From Raphanus sativus (Eukaryota; Streptophyta; Magnoliopsida; Brassicales; Brassicaceae), in NCBI RefSeq assembly GCF_000801105.2, contig NC_079515.1, forward strand, positions 17,817,407 through 17,881,406: a stretch of DNA of 64,000 nt, read 5' to 3'. Below, one piece after another: positions 11,679 to 23,254 of this stretch (within the stretch, counting starts at the first letter, position 1; each line of letters begins with the position of its first letter). The position numbers and the translations under genes are program-made. The notes below the pieces were generated by a model. It was not told the DNA's origin. It made no database searches and saw only the letters and a program-made list of their open reading frames with translations.

Positions 11679-12139
11679 TCCATCTCTCATTTAAGTTTTT
11701 TTTTTTTTTTCTGTAAAACCTTGCGATATAGCTAAAGACAATGCTTATAGCTAAAGTCCTTGTGATATTTTTAGTTTTGGTATGCGATTTTTTTTAGTAC
11801 AATTCTTTCACATACTTGTGACTACATGTAATAATATGATGTTAAAAATTTTAAAGAAATTCACCTTTGAACAAGTTATAGAGGACCACCAGGTTGACTT
11901 GTGCCATATCTAATGATTCTGGACTTTATTCTGCATCACCCTATAAACTCTATCAAAAATTCTAATATGCCCCACTTCTAAAATGAATTTCTTCTATATT
12001 GTTTTTTAAATTCGAAAATGTGGCTAAATACTATCTTGTCCTTATGAATTAGGTATTTACAAACTCAACCTAAGTCTATCCATCCGCCCGATTAACTGGA
12101 TCTGATCCACTTATCATATTCTTCTCCCCTAACCACGTG
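11679..12139 (+). other. ARPC2A 3' UTR and downstream spacer
   Basis: T-rich sequence after the stop, with a T19 run (11697-11712) and AATAATATGATG-like stretches near 11830 that could act in polyadenylation. Nothing coding is visible further down. Confidence 0.4.
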
Positions 12140-12411
<272 letters not shown>

Positions 12412-12742
12412 TGTTCTGTCCATTCTAAAACAAGGTGAGGAGACTCGAATTTTCCTACAAGTAAATTTTGAAACAGCTCCTGGCCATTTAACAAATCGGA
12501 GATTTAGGTGGAGTAACACAAAAGTTTTGTTTTCGCGATTTTTGAAGTTCAAAATCGATGAGTATTGATAAACCTATAATTTTGATGTGTAAGCAACAAT
12601 TAAAATCCATAAATACTTAAGGTTCTCTGAAGAAAATCCATGGCGGCCGCATAAAAAAATTGCAGAATCGGCAAAACCCTAATGGAGGATGAATATTTAA
12701 TTACGAAACTGCCCCTCGTTAGAAAAAAAACAAAAAACTGAG

Positions 12743-12798
12743 TTTCGAACCCTGAGCCGTAGAGTTCTGAAACAAAGTGTACTCCACCAGGCCACGAG
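12743..12798 (-). repeat. tRNA-like (SINE-head-like) remnant
   Basis: On the minus strand a box A-like TCGTGGCCTGGTGG (12785-12798) precedes a box B-like GGGTTCGAAA (about 12743-12753). No cloverleaf forms, so this is not a tRNA gene; a decayed tRNA-derived SINE head is the simplest reading. Confidence 0.35.
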
Positions 12799-12880
12799 TT
12801 AACTTTATTTACGTTTACAAAACTAGTTTTATATACCATATGTATTTAAAATAAAATAATACAAAACTAACAAAAAATGT

Positions 12881-12932
12881 CAGAACCCAGGGTCTGTCTT
12901 TCTAAGAGACAAGGAGTATGCCACTAGACTAC
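12881..12932 (-). repeat. Second tRNA-like remnant
   Basis: Same orientation as the preceding one and about 135 bp away. Box A-like TGTAGTCTAGTGGCA precedes a degenerate box B (GGGTTCTGAC). No cloverleaf. Confidence 0.3.
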
Positions 12933-13826
12933 ATGTTACTTTTGTGAAAGGATACATAAACCATATTGTATAATTATATTTTAATTATAAATAAAATAAG
13001 CAAGATTAACAAGAATTTGCATTTAACATCTATTTACAATTTTTTAAAAATACATTTAAAACATGTATACTGCTTAAAAAAACATGTATACCATAAACTT
13101 GTATTATATTTACAACTTAGTGAAGTAAAATAAAAACAAAACCAAAGTATAAGAAAAGTTTGGAACTACTAGTTTTACTAGATATTACTAAGCTAAATAT
13201 AAAAAAATTCAAACATGTGTAAAATGTGTATAACATATGTATTTAATAAATCTCTAAAATTAATCACCAATTAATCTTCGAAAATTCAATTCTTTTCATT
13301 AGGATCTAGACCCAAGTAACCCGAACGTACGTGAAATTTCTTATTTTAAACTTGATAAATTATATATAAAAATAAAAATATTTTAGTTTAGTAAAATAAT
13401 TTATACAAATATTTTATGAAATTTATTTTTGAAATTAATTTTTTATTAAAATTTTAATGAAATAGTTTATTTTGTTATTTAGTTATTTAAAAAATATTAT
13501 AGTAATATAAACCGAAATTTTTAATTTTATTTCCATAAATTTTAGAAATATTAATCATTACTAATTTAAAAAAAATTAAAGAAATTGGAAAAAATTGGAA
13601 AAACTGGTCGTTAGAGATAATAGGATGGGACCAACCCGAAAAGAAAATAAAATAAAAATAAAGAGTAGCATGGAACCCGCAATTTTTAAGAAAAAAGAAA
13701 GAAAATAAAAGAAAAAAATAATAAAGAAAGAAACAATCCTTAAGTATAGTTTTCATAGTTTTTTATATCAATATACCTACAAAAAAAAAACCTAAGACAC
13801 ATGTCTAAAACGTGTAACACATTGTA

Positions 13827-13830
<4 letters not shown>

Positions 13831-13883
<53 letters not shown>
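13831..13883. repeat. (TA)n microsatellite
   Basis: About 26 TA units, flanked on both sides by copies of a 20-bp motif starting CACATGTCTAAAACGTG (13798 and 13885), so expansion occurred between two short direct repeats. Confidence 0.9.
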
Positions 13884-13887
<4 letters not shown>

Positions 13888-14342
13888 CATGTCTAAAACG
13901 TGTAAAAGATAATATTAAACAAACATGTTTGAATATTAAAATGATATTTATTTTACTCTTAGTAGTACTCAAGGTAGTAGTAATATTTCACTCTTCATAG
14001 TAATATTTTTGCAAATTATAACATTTTTTAGTAATACAACGTCGTTAAACTAAATTAATTAGTAATACCAATATATTTAGAAAATTCAGAAAATATGTGT
14101 TTTCTGAAATTCATCTCATGATGGCCTTCCCATCAAGACATTAATTAGGAAGTATAAGAGTGTTTTCCATTGAAATGAGATATTTTCTACCAACTTGAGA
14201 TTTTAAGAGTATTTTATATCTATTTTGACAAATAAACACATGCATGGACATATAATCACGTAATATACGAGATATTTCTTTTAAAAATAAATAATAAAAA
14301 GAAAATTAAGGTTCTTAGAAGCATGCATAACAAAGCATAACA
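13884..14342. other. AT-rich spacer
   Basis: No gene or recognisable element. AGTAGT/AGTAATA-type motifs start to appear from 13960. Confidence 0.4.
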
Positions 14343-14500
14343 AATAGTAATACAAAGTAGTTTTTGGTAGTTCAAGGTAGTACGAAGTAGTTCCTAGTAG
14401 TCCATATTACACATAGTAGTTTCAGAAGTACATAGTAGTTCACATTACACATAGTAGTTCCAGCATTACCTATTAGTTCAGATTACACATATTACACATA
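14343..14500. repeat. Irregular AGTAGTTC / ATTACACAT repeats
   Basis: At least eight variants of GTAGTTC or GTAGTTT alternate with ATTACACATAGT. Spacing is irregular and there are no unique spacers of constant length. Related AGTAGTT motifs recur on the other side of the MULE ORF near 15185-15245, so the repeat probably belongs to that element. Confidence 0.6.
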
Positions 14501-14523
14501 GTTCAAATCACAAGAGTCCCATG

Positions 14524-15102
14524 CTACTCAGGTGTGTAAGACGTGATCATGCCATCCATCTCATGATCCTGCTTTGTTTCATCTTGCCCAGCTCCATCTT
14601 GCTCAGCTTCATCTTTCTCAGTCTCATCTTCTTCGGTCCCATCTTCTTCGGTTCTATCTTCTTCAGTTATACATGTATCAGTATCCTCTCCATCAGAAAG
14701 ACCAACATAGCTATCATCAGTTTCATCATCATCTCCTGAAAGCGGCAGACTATTATATGTAACATCCATGTCACTGCTGATCTCCACATGTAAAACACTT
14801 CTATATTTATCATGATTTACTTGCATGAGATAACCCAAAACGTCTTCATCACACCAAATATATGATGGCTTGTTCGAATACAATATCAATGAAAAGTAAC
14901 TAATCTTCACCATCCCATCTCTATTTGCCTTAATCTTTCTGCATATACACTTGACCAATTCCGAATATGTAACCTCTTCCACAAATGTTTTCATCACTAG
15001 AGTGTGAATTTGATCTTCTCCCGAGATCCACTTTATCTTAGCCCCATTCTTGATGTAACTTCCTCCATAGTCAAAACATATGATTGTAATAGGAGAAGCC
15101 AT
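14524..15102 (-). CDS. MULE transposase N-terminal domain ORF, truncated
   Basis: 192-aa open frame that matches my recollection of the N-terminal domain of plant MuDR-type transposases (start MASPITIICFDYGG; WISGEDQIHTLVMKT; KPSYIWCDEDVLGYLMQVN; SVLHVEIS). It then becomes strongly acidic (residues about 125-180, EED/ETD/QD repeats) and stops. The MULE transposase core with its DDE residues and the SWIM zinc finger that should follow are absent, as normal proteins are several times longer. The remaining domain is uninterrupted, so it is either a recent truncation or a non-autonomous element with an independent short ORF. DNA-binding activity of this domain is plausible; transposition by it alone is not. 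Confidence 0.65.
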   Translation of the reverse strand: MASPITIICFDYGGSYIKNGAKIKWISGEDQIHTLVMKTFVEEVTYSELVKCICRKIKANRDGMVKISYFSLILYSNKPSYIWCDEDVLGYLMQVNHDKYRSVLHVEISSDMDVTYNSLPLSGDDDETDDSYVGLSDGEDTDTCITEEDRTEEDGTEEDETEKDEAEQDGAGQDETKQDHEMDGMITSYTPE

Positions 15103-16135
15103 ATAATTCCCTGAAAAAAATAAAATTATGATTAGTTAACCATTTAAAGAATCTAAGTTGTCCAAGATATCTGGTACATAGTTGATCTAGTAATACAAGT
15201 AATACACGCATCACTTTAGTAATACCAGTAGTTCTAGTAGTTTTTATAAATTTTTGTTTTTGTCGTTTTAACACTTTTAATTGACTAAGAGGGTGTTATA
15301 CAACCCACAATATCGTCTACCACTATTTTAATACATTTTAATGGTTTAAAATAGTGCAAAATAAGAAGAAATATACAAAATCGTCTTTAAACATTTCCTT
15401 TCATAACAATATACCTAAAACTTCCATTTTTACCTAAAACTTTAGTTTCTCATCGGTTTAAGTCTTTTTAATCAACTAATAACGTGTTACACAACCCACA
15501 TTATCGTCTAACACCATTTTCATGTTTTTTCTTTCAAAATCGTGTTAAAAATAGAGGACAATACATAATCTTCTTTAAACATTATTTTCATTTTTTTTTG
15601 AAAACTCTCACGATTTTTACAGCAATATGTTGATATTTTTCATCACTCATAACACATAGAACATAAATAGTATATTATTATAAAAATTTCGTGAAAAATG
15701 TATAAATTTACCTCAAAAATAGCTTCAAAATCGCCAATTTTAATAAAAATGGAAGAAGATGGTCGATGGTGGTTGGAGAAAAAGAAATAAAATTGAAGAA
15801 AAGAGACAAGAATGACAGCTGTGGGAAGGAGAGAGGTGGGTTAGTGTAGGGTCCATTTGTTAGGTTTGTCACTTTATGAGAGAGGTGGGGTCTGCTTTTC
15901 CTTTAAAAAAATAGAAGAAATTTGGTGGGAACCACAATGTATAGAATAATATTATAATATTAAGGGTAATAAGGAGAAGAGAAATATGGGAAAAAAAAGT
16001 GGGGTAGTTAGAATTTTGGTAGGGTAATGAGAATAGTTTTTTTTCAGTTGGGTTAAAATAGAATACTTTCCAATGATTCTGCTTGTTCCTGACCCTTCTG
16101 TAAAAAAAATCAACGTAACAAAATAAAAATTTAAT
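15103..16135. other. Flank of the MULE ORF with an internal direct repeat
   Basis: AT-rich and non-coding. A degenerate direct repeat is present: the motif ACACAACCCACA-TATCGTCTA occurs near 15299 and 15491 (about 191 bp apart), followed each time by similar sequence ending CTTTAAACATT. A purine-rich stretch covers 15770-16030. I found no convincing terminal inverted repeats. Confidence 0.45.
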
Positions 16136-16208
16136 GGCTTCGTCCAGGTTTGAACTGGAGACCTTCAGTGTGTTAGACTGACGTGATAACCGACTACACC
16201 ACGAAACC
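16136..16208 (-). tRNA. tRNA-Val (AAC)
   Basis: 73 nt on the minus strand. The acceptor arms GGTTTCG and CGAAGCC pair (one G:U), the anticodon stem TCAGT/ACTGA is perfect, the loop CTAACAC gives anticodon AAC, and the T arm CCAG/CTGG encloses TTCAAAC. D-arm sequence matches plant tRNA-Val(AAC). No intron and no encoded CCA, as normal for nuclear genes. The T loop has A where most copies have G, a tolerated change. A T-rich stretch downstream on the minus strand (left side) can serve as Pol III terminator. Confidence 0.9.
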
Positions 16209-16293
16209 TTTTGACTTTAGTCTTAAATTTTAGATATATGTTTCTTGTTATTATATTGTTTTTGTAGGTAGGCTTTTCAGTTTAGTAACTCAA

Positions 16294-16321
16294 TTAGCCT
16301 TGAACCCGCGTTTTGGGCGGG
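16294..16321 (-). mobile_element. Helitron-type 3' terminus
   Basis: On the minus strand: hairpin CCCGC/GCGGG (16305-16309 and 16317-16321), a 7-nt gap, then CTAA (a CTRR end) followed by T. The body would extend to the right, but I could not place the 5' end; the LINE at 16700 may interrupt it. Confidence 0.45.
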
Positions 16322-16717
16322 CATTGTTGTATTTTATTGTTTTGTCAATAGATTTGAATAAAAAATATTCTATGTTGATTATATATGGATCACGTTGTTC
16401 AGACTTTTTAGACAGAAATAGTTTGTAACTTTGTATACCTAAATAATTTTTTTTTGTCGGTCTAGATCATTGATTCTTATCCTATGTGAATAAAGAAGTT
16501 GATGACACATTTGATCCAAATATTTTAAATTAGGTCTTTAATTTTGGTAAAATATTAAAAATTTAGTATGTTTAGATTTGTACAGTTAAAAATATTTTTT
16601 GAATTTATTGCAAATATAATTAGTATATTGTAGATACATTACGAAAAAGTTAGGGAAGTTTGATTTGTTAGTTATTGATTATTTTAATTAACACTAAATT
16701 TTAACAAATCTATAGTC
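16322..16717. other. AT-rich spacer
   Basis: Possibly Helitron body. No coding signal. Confidence 0.35.
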
Positions 16718-18450
16718 ATGGCTATTCGATTTTTTTTTGATAAGGGATTTCTGCCTAATTACCAAAGACATATGATGCTACTCATGAAGGACTACATGCC
16801 CATCTTATGCTGTAATGTCATCTACAAAGTTATCTCAAAGATTTTGGCGAAGCGGTTAAAGAGTTTGATGTCCAAATTTATCTCTACAAATCAGTCTGGA
16901 TTTGTGGAAAATCGTCTACTAATGGAGAATGTGCTACTAGCTTCTGAAATTGTGAAGAGTTACCATAAGTCCTCTGTATATACTAGATGTGTAGTAAAAA
17001 TTGACATCTCAAAAGCTTTTGATTCGGTTCAATGGTCATTTTTTCTCACAGTTTTATCGTCTATAAATATTCCGGAGAAATTTGTTGTTTGGATAAAAGT
17101 GTATTGAACTTGCTTCCTTCTCGGTTCAGGTTAATGAAGAACTTGCAGGCTACTTTAATGGTGAGAGGGGTCTTCGTTCGTCAAGGTTGCTCATTATCTC
17201 CTCTCTTTGTTATTTGTATGCAAGTCTTATCAAAATTGATGGAGAAAGCAGCAGTAGCTAAGATAATAGGATATCGTCCCTATCATCAGGATAATAGCCT
17301 TACTCATTTGTGTTTTGCCGACGATGTTCTGGTGTTTTCGGTTGGAAAAAAGAGTTCGATAAGTTGTATTCTGCTTTCTCTGGTCAGGGCCTGAGCTATG
17401 TCCCATAAAGCCAAGATTGCTTGGACTGATGTGTGTTAACCACGAGAAGAAGGTGGTCTGGGCGTGTGGTCGCTGAACGAGGTGAACACGGTCTGCTGCT
17501 TGAAATTGATAGGGAGGATTCTATGCACAAGAATCGCTCTGGGTGTGCTGGATACACATGTATCTCATCAGAAAGGGATCAATCTGAAATGTTAATGCTG
17601 AAAGTAATTTGGGGTCTTGGATATGGAAGAAGTTGCTCAAGCTTCGTCCTCTTGCATCGACTCTCACACGGATGGACATTGGTAATGGCTCGCCTACATC
17701 ATTTTGGTTTGATGTGTGGTCTCCTTTGGTAATCTGATGGAACTGATTGGGTCTAGAGGATGAATTGATCTAGGCATCCCTATTAATGCTCCTGTGGAGA
17801 ATGCAGTTCAAACCTATAAACGTCGTAGACATAGAGTGGCTACTTCTGTTCAGATTGAGGAGGAGATTTTAAAATTACGGAACAAGGTTCTTACTCTTGA
17901 TGATGTTCGACTGTAGAAAAGGGAGGCAAGTGGTTTTCGCCCTGGTTTTAATTCAAAACAGACTTGGACTCTTATTAGATGTCATTTCCCTCATGTTTCG
18001 TGGAGCAAAGGAGTATTGTTCTCGGGCATGACTCCCAAATTTGCATTTATAACATGGTTGGCTATGCATGATCGCCTAGCTACAGGGGATAGGATTCTAA
18101 AATGGAACCCGCAAGCTGTTACTCAATGTTGGTTGTGAAAAAGTGAAATGGAATCCAGGGACCACGTATACTTCAGATGCTCGTACACTCAGGCAGTATG
18201 GAGAGGACTAGTGGGCAAGCTGTTAGGTTCTCGTTCTCCAATGGATGGAATCAGAACATGCGGATCCTGGTGGAAGACACTCGTGATGCAGCAACACTGT
18301 TTCTTGTTTGGTATGCTTTTCAAACGGTGGTATACATGGTGTGGCAGGATAGAAATGCTCGAAGAGTGTGGGTGAACGTGAGTGGTCCTCAGTTCTGTTA
18401 CTCACACAACTGGATAAGCAGGTGCGCAACTGCATTTCATCACTAAATGG
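16718..18450 (+). pseudogene. L1-type LINE reverse transcriptase to zf-RVT, decayed
   Basis: The reverse-transcriptase domain is readable in pieces: palm motifs ISKAFDSVQW (16718-17107), QGCSLSPLF and the catalytic LCFADDVLVF (17032-17394, different frame). After several frameshifts a zf-RVT domain appears at about 18000-18375 (FAFITWLAMHDRL, then DHVYFRCSY). Endonuclease and ORF1 are absent, so the copy is 5'-truncated as is usual for LINEs. At least four frame changes and several stops make it non-functional. It transposes by target-primed reverse transcription when intact. Confidence 0.85.
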
Positions 18451-19253
18451 AAAAAGGCGATTAAATCTCGGTAACGCGATACAAGTGTAGTTTGGGAGTC
18501 GGTGACCCTTAAATGATAGTAAAAAATAGTTGATTTATTTTTAATTTTTCTTATCAAAGATCCAATATATATAAAAGAATTTTGATATGAATAAGTTTAA
18601 CATTCATTTATAAAAAAGTTCTATAACATAACAGGTTGTTAAGTATGGATTATTTGTGTTCTGTAATGTGGTTATGTGGGGATGTTATGTAAACAGTTTA
18701 ATAGCTATCTCTTCGTTTTTATTCAAAAATAAATAAATAGAAAATAGCTCTCTCTTTCTTTTTCAAGAATCTTTATCATTCCGTTTAGGTTTCTTTTGTC
18801 ATCCACTCATCTTTAAATATGTATTATCTTATGCTATGCTTTCGGCTATGTATATCAAAGCCTATTACTATTGCAGATTTGCAGATAGTTCATTAGGACA
18901 ACAGTTGTTATGTTAGAGTGATTTTTGGATTTTGTAAGTTGAATGAGTTTGGCTAATACATTCTACATGAATTGTGTAGTGGTTTACAGGAGCTTTATCG
19001 ATCACCATTGGAGTTGTTTGTAATCCTCAGTAAGTCTACTGTGGATAAGAAGGTTAGTACAGACTGATCCATGAACCTATACAGTAACTTATCACCGGGA
19101 AAAGACTGCGAGGATTAAAAGAGATGGTTAATTTGTTGAACGTTTTAAGTTTTATAGTCTAATATGTAAAGGACAAATTGTAATAGCTACTCCTGATTTT
19201 CAGTAATTGTGATGAAGTGGTTAATATGAAAAAGTCTCTATTTTTTTTTGTAA
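18451..19253. other. LINE tail and spacer
   Basis: No coding signal. Sequence up to about 18750 may be the LINE 3' UTR; no target-site duplication was found. Confidence 0.35.
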
Positions 19254-19280
19254 CTAGAGGCGGCCCGCCCTACGGGCGGG
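19254..19280 (-). mobile_element. Helitron 3' terminus with 7-bp hairpin
   Basis: On the minus strand a perfect hairpin CCCGCCC-GTA-GGGCGGG (19264-19280) is followed after 6 nt by CTAG and T. This is a canonical Helitron 3' end. The 5' end should lie to the right but I could not find it. Confidence 0.65.
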
Positions 19281-20830
19281 ATAAAATTTAACAAATAATT
19301 TAAATAGTTAAAGTAACTATTTAATATAAATTTTTATTATTTAAAGATATACATATTAATTAAATTTTGTACATATTATTGTATTTGATAACTAAATAAA
19401 ACATATTATCTGAAAAAATAGTTATAACTTTGTAAAATAAATATTACTTATTATTTTTAAAAATATGATTTTCTTTTTTTTTTCTTGTTAAAAGGTTTAA
19501 AATGATTTTTTATTGAGTAATCTATGTTTTAATTATATATTAAGAATTGGATGTGGCATTACATCATTTCTTGTGATTTTCTGAAGTTGGATGACCATAA
19601 AAAACCCTAAGATTCTTCCTTTTTTTCATTTTTGTTAGTGGCAAAGAAACAAACTTGTAAATAAATGAATATATGTTTTGGTAAAAAAATTATATACTTT
19701 AGTGGACTATCTTATGTTTTTACTAAATTTTGCTTTTACAGTAGATTATTGTTGAAATTTTGTTTGAGCTAGAATGAATAATTAATTATAAAATTATTGA
19801 TGTAATATTATTAAATAAATATATCTGACCAAGATAATAAATAACGTCATGTTTTCTATACCTTTTTATATTTATAAAGATATTTGAAAATTAATTAAAC
19901 CATGTTTTAATATAAATGATTATAGTTTTTGAAACAAATGTTACTGATTAATTGAAAAATGTTATTGGTTAATTTTCATAATATAAATTTTAATGTCTTA
20001 AAGGTCATTGTTTTGATTATAAATTTACAAAATTTTAATATAGATTATTGTTTAAATTTTATCTGGGGTAAAGTGTATAATTAATTATAGTATTATTTAT
20101 GTAATATTAGATATTTTATTAATATATTTCACACTAATAATAAAATTAATATTCATGTGTTTCTTGGATTTTTTATTTATTCATTATATTTGAAAATCAG
20201 GTAAACTATGTTATCTGAATAAATGATCTTGATTTTCAAAATGAATGTTATTTATTTATTTTCCTAATAAAAACTTAATTTCTGAAATTATTGTTTTTCT
20301 GATAAGTTAATTTGCGGATGTACTTTTTCATCATTTTTGTTAATTTTATGGGAAATTATCTAATTTTTGTTTGTTTGATCGTTGAGTGATGGTACATGAA
20401 AAAGATGTACATTATTTTTGTTCTTATTGTTTTTCTTTAGTTTTGTGAAAATTTTATTTTTTTCTCTAATTTCATAATATTGTGAATTATATTATTTGTG
20501 TTTAATTAAGTTTTTTTTTGCAAATACACTGATGTTATAAATTTATTTAGTTGACATTGTGCAATTAATTATAAAATTGATAGATTATATTGTATTACAA
20601 AATTTGTTCTAGATAAGGAAAACATGCTATTTTCCACGGAAAGTTTTAATATATAATCAAATATCAATCTACTGTTCGATCTCTCCAAAGTGAAATTAAT
20701 GAATTTATTTCTTCCCAAATTAAAATTTAATAATCCCTACACTATGTTTTTAGTCGGTTTACTATCTACCAAATAATATTCAATTACCTTAACCAAACCA
20801 AAGTCTAATTCCAACCAAATTTAACCCAAA
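19281..20830. other. AT-rich, non-coding (probable Helitron body)
   Basis: Uniformly AT-rich with no open frame of note and no protein motif. It is probably the body of the Helitron ending at 19254. Confidence 0.4.
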
Positions 20831-22700
20831 AAGCTAGGCTAACCTGATTTCTTCGGCTTCTCTATCTGATTCTTCTTCAGTTCATGATAAAGCCATTTCA
20901 GCATCTTTGCATTTAACAAAGCACGATGTGATGTTCTTTGTCACAATGCTTTATTGTTCTTTCTTCAGATGCTCTCGTTATCACATTGATGCGAAGTCAC
21001 AATAACCCTAATCTTTATATATAAAAAGCCAAAAACACCAAAACAAAATACTAATCTTCCATTTATGAATCAAAACCAAAAATCATAATTTCTCACTGAA
21101 TCATGCAATTTAAACATATAATAGAAGAAAATAGAAGAGTTATCAACCCAGTCGTAATATTATGATTCTTACGCTCTTAACCCAATTGGAAAACATTACA
21201 ATTGAAAAAATGTTGAAAGGTAGATACGTAAAAGTCAGAAAACTATAGAAAGAATGTATTCATGCCAAGTTTCTTGCTTGTAGGCTGATTCAGAGTTACA
21301 ACGTCAGTAACACGACCACGGCAGACTCCACGGCAAATCCCCAGAAAATACTATACTCTCACCACGTTTAACATTTCATGCTTTACAGAAATGAGCAGCT
21401 TCCTCGAGATTAATTGTTCTTGAGAAAGTGAGTTGAGTGTGAATCACTGACACTTTAAAAGCCTTAAAATGCTGAGATCCTCCCATAGAGACTCATCAGT
21501 CCCTGTGTTATAAGAAATAGAAGAAGAAATATGAATTACCAAGACTATACATGCTTTGCGTATTCTAACATAACTAAATCCGAAATAGCATAGCAAAGTA
21601 TATCTTTCAATCTGTCTAACAGAACCCATCCAATTAAAGTATATAGCAAAGACTCCCATGGACACACACCAATTATTTGTTGTTGCAGATGTGGTTTCCA
21701 GTACAAAAGAGAGCATACCTGATCATCAGAAAGACCCCTGCGCTAAGCCTCAGGATCCCAGCTCATCGATTCCATTCCTTCACCGTATTTGTCTAAGCTC
21801 CGTACGGATCTCAACGTAGAATCTGAAGCAAGTAGCTTAAATTCAATAAACACATCTGATGCCTCATCATATATATTGTTTTGTGGAAGTTCTCTACTAA
21901 TGTTGAGATCTAAAGATGATACAGTAAGTAACTTGCGATGGTGTTAAAATCATGAAGAAGAACTGAATTACGATGGAAAAAAGAAAAAAAAAAGAATCTA
22001 ACTTAGTTTTACCGATTGGTACATGATGAATGAACCCGTCTTGGAAGCATTGGCATAAGAGATACAAAAAGGATCTTGGTTGGTCCCCGCAGTTAATCCC
22101 CCTGCTATAATTTATCTGCTAATAATGATTGTGAGCAAAGACCTGATGAATTTTACGGATGCAAACTAACCTATATATACCTGTAGATTCACCGACTGGA
22201 AGGTAGGGGGACGTATTGATTGTCAAATTGTGGAATGAATGGGGTAGATGGAGTTAATTGTAACTTTAATGATAATGAATGTATGCAGCCGAGTTATGTA
22301 ACAGTTCGTGTTCTCAGAAGAGGATGGGAAGAATTGCAAGCGAATCCATGCAGAAGACAAACACCACCAAAGAAGATGCTCCATTGTCGAATTGAAGCAA
22401 CGGCGGCAACCCTAACTATTCTGTAAAAGAGAAGAATACGACGACAATAAGTTACTGGGCTTCCAGAAAAAAAAAATCTATATTGGCAATCCAAAAACCT
22501 TCAAATATACAGAAGGATGACAAAAGCCCAAAGATTACAGAGTTAATGAAGTGTTGCGTTTCAAGCAACCGGACACGTGTCAGTCTGTAAAAGCTTGAAT
22601 TAGTGATGTGGCAGCTGATGTGTCAGCAGGAGAGATCCAACTCTATTTTATATAAATAGATGTCCAATGTAAACATGTCACGTTCTGGTTTGCTCTTGAA
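20831..22700. other. Unassigned region of more balanced composition
   Basis: Base composition is less AT-rich than on either side and there are short open frames (for example 21444-21716 on minus and 22220-22426 on plus), but none gives a family I recognise. A palindromic G-box-type site GACACGTGTC lies near 22572 and a TATA-like TTTATATAAATAG near 22648 (usable on either strand). It could be a decayed gene or a non-coding transcript. Confidence 0.3.
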
Positions 22701-22935
22701 TCCTACACTATGTTTGTTGACAAATTTATTGTCCGGATCACATTAATATCAAGAAATTAATGCATAAATCGTACTACAATTTGTGCCAAACAAAACTACA
22801 ATTGTTGTTAATGTATCATTGAAATGCTATATTGGTAAACCTGAAGTGATCTTTAGATTTTTTTAATTTTTATTTTTGCAAATGATGATCTTTAGATGTT
22901 TGTGTACCTAAAAACTCAAAGGATCAGATCAGAAA

Positions 22936-22952
22936 TACGTGCAAACCATTTT
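22936..22952 (-). promoter_or_regulatory. Candidate root hair element (distal)
   Basis: TACGTGCAAACCATTTT is the reverse complement of a fit to the root hair element consensus WHHDTGNNNNKCACGWH, the site bound by RSL-type bHLH factors. It lies about 300 bp upstream of the RHS4-like start. The consensus is recalled from the literature; function is inferred. Confidence 0.4.
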
Positions 22953-23138
22953 GTCTGTCTCCATCAAACATAGTATAGTTGAAAAATCAAATATATTTTT
23001 TTCCTTCAATCCTCATTTTATTACAAGATCCTCGGCATCTATACACACATGAATCACGATAGTAACCACATGTCAAAATAATAAGACAGAGACAGGACCT
23101 ATAGACATGTAAGTCACTACTTTCACCACGCGGCCATG

Positions 23139-23155
23139 GACGTGCTTCCCACTTT
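23139..23155 (-). promoter_or_regulatory. Candidate root hair element (proximal)
   Basis: GACGTGCTTCCCACTTT fits the same consensus in reverse complement at every constrained position. It lies 100-116 bp upstream of the start codon, in the same orientation as the distal copy. Confidence 0.5.
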
Positions 23156-23254
23156 CTTTAATTTTTTTTATTCTACTACTTATAATCTCTATTCGCTGCA
23201 TATATTTTCCCTTAAAATTACAAAGCCCATCTCTCAAAAAATCAAAATCGAAGT

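Noticed and set aside
12743..12932. Two tRNA genes
   Set aside because: Box A and box B-like stretches exist but no acceptor, anticodon or T stem can be formed.
14343..14500. Repeat array that could suggest CRISPR
   Set aside because: Plant nuclear DNA, irregular spacing, spacers are themselves repeats and there are no Cas genes.
14521..14762. Plus-strand frames opposite the MULE ORF
   Set aside because: They are complements of the acidic repeat coding region and look like hydrophobic artefacts.
14100..16080. Terminal inverted repeats of the MULE around the 192-aa ORF
   Set aside because: Candidate ends near 14130 and 16070 share only short AT-rich words; not enough for a TIR call.
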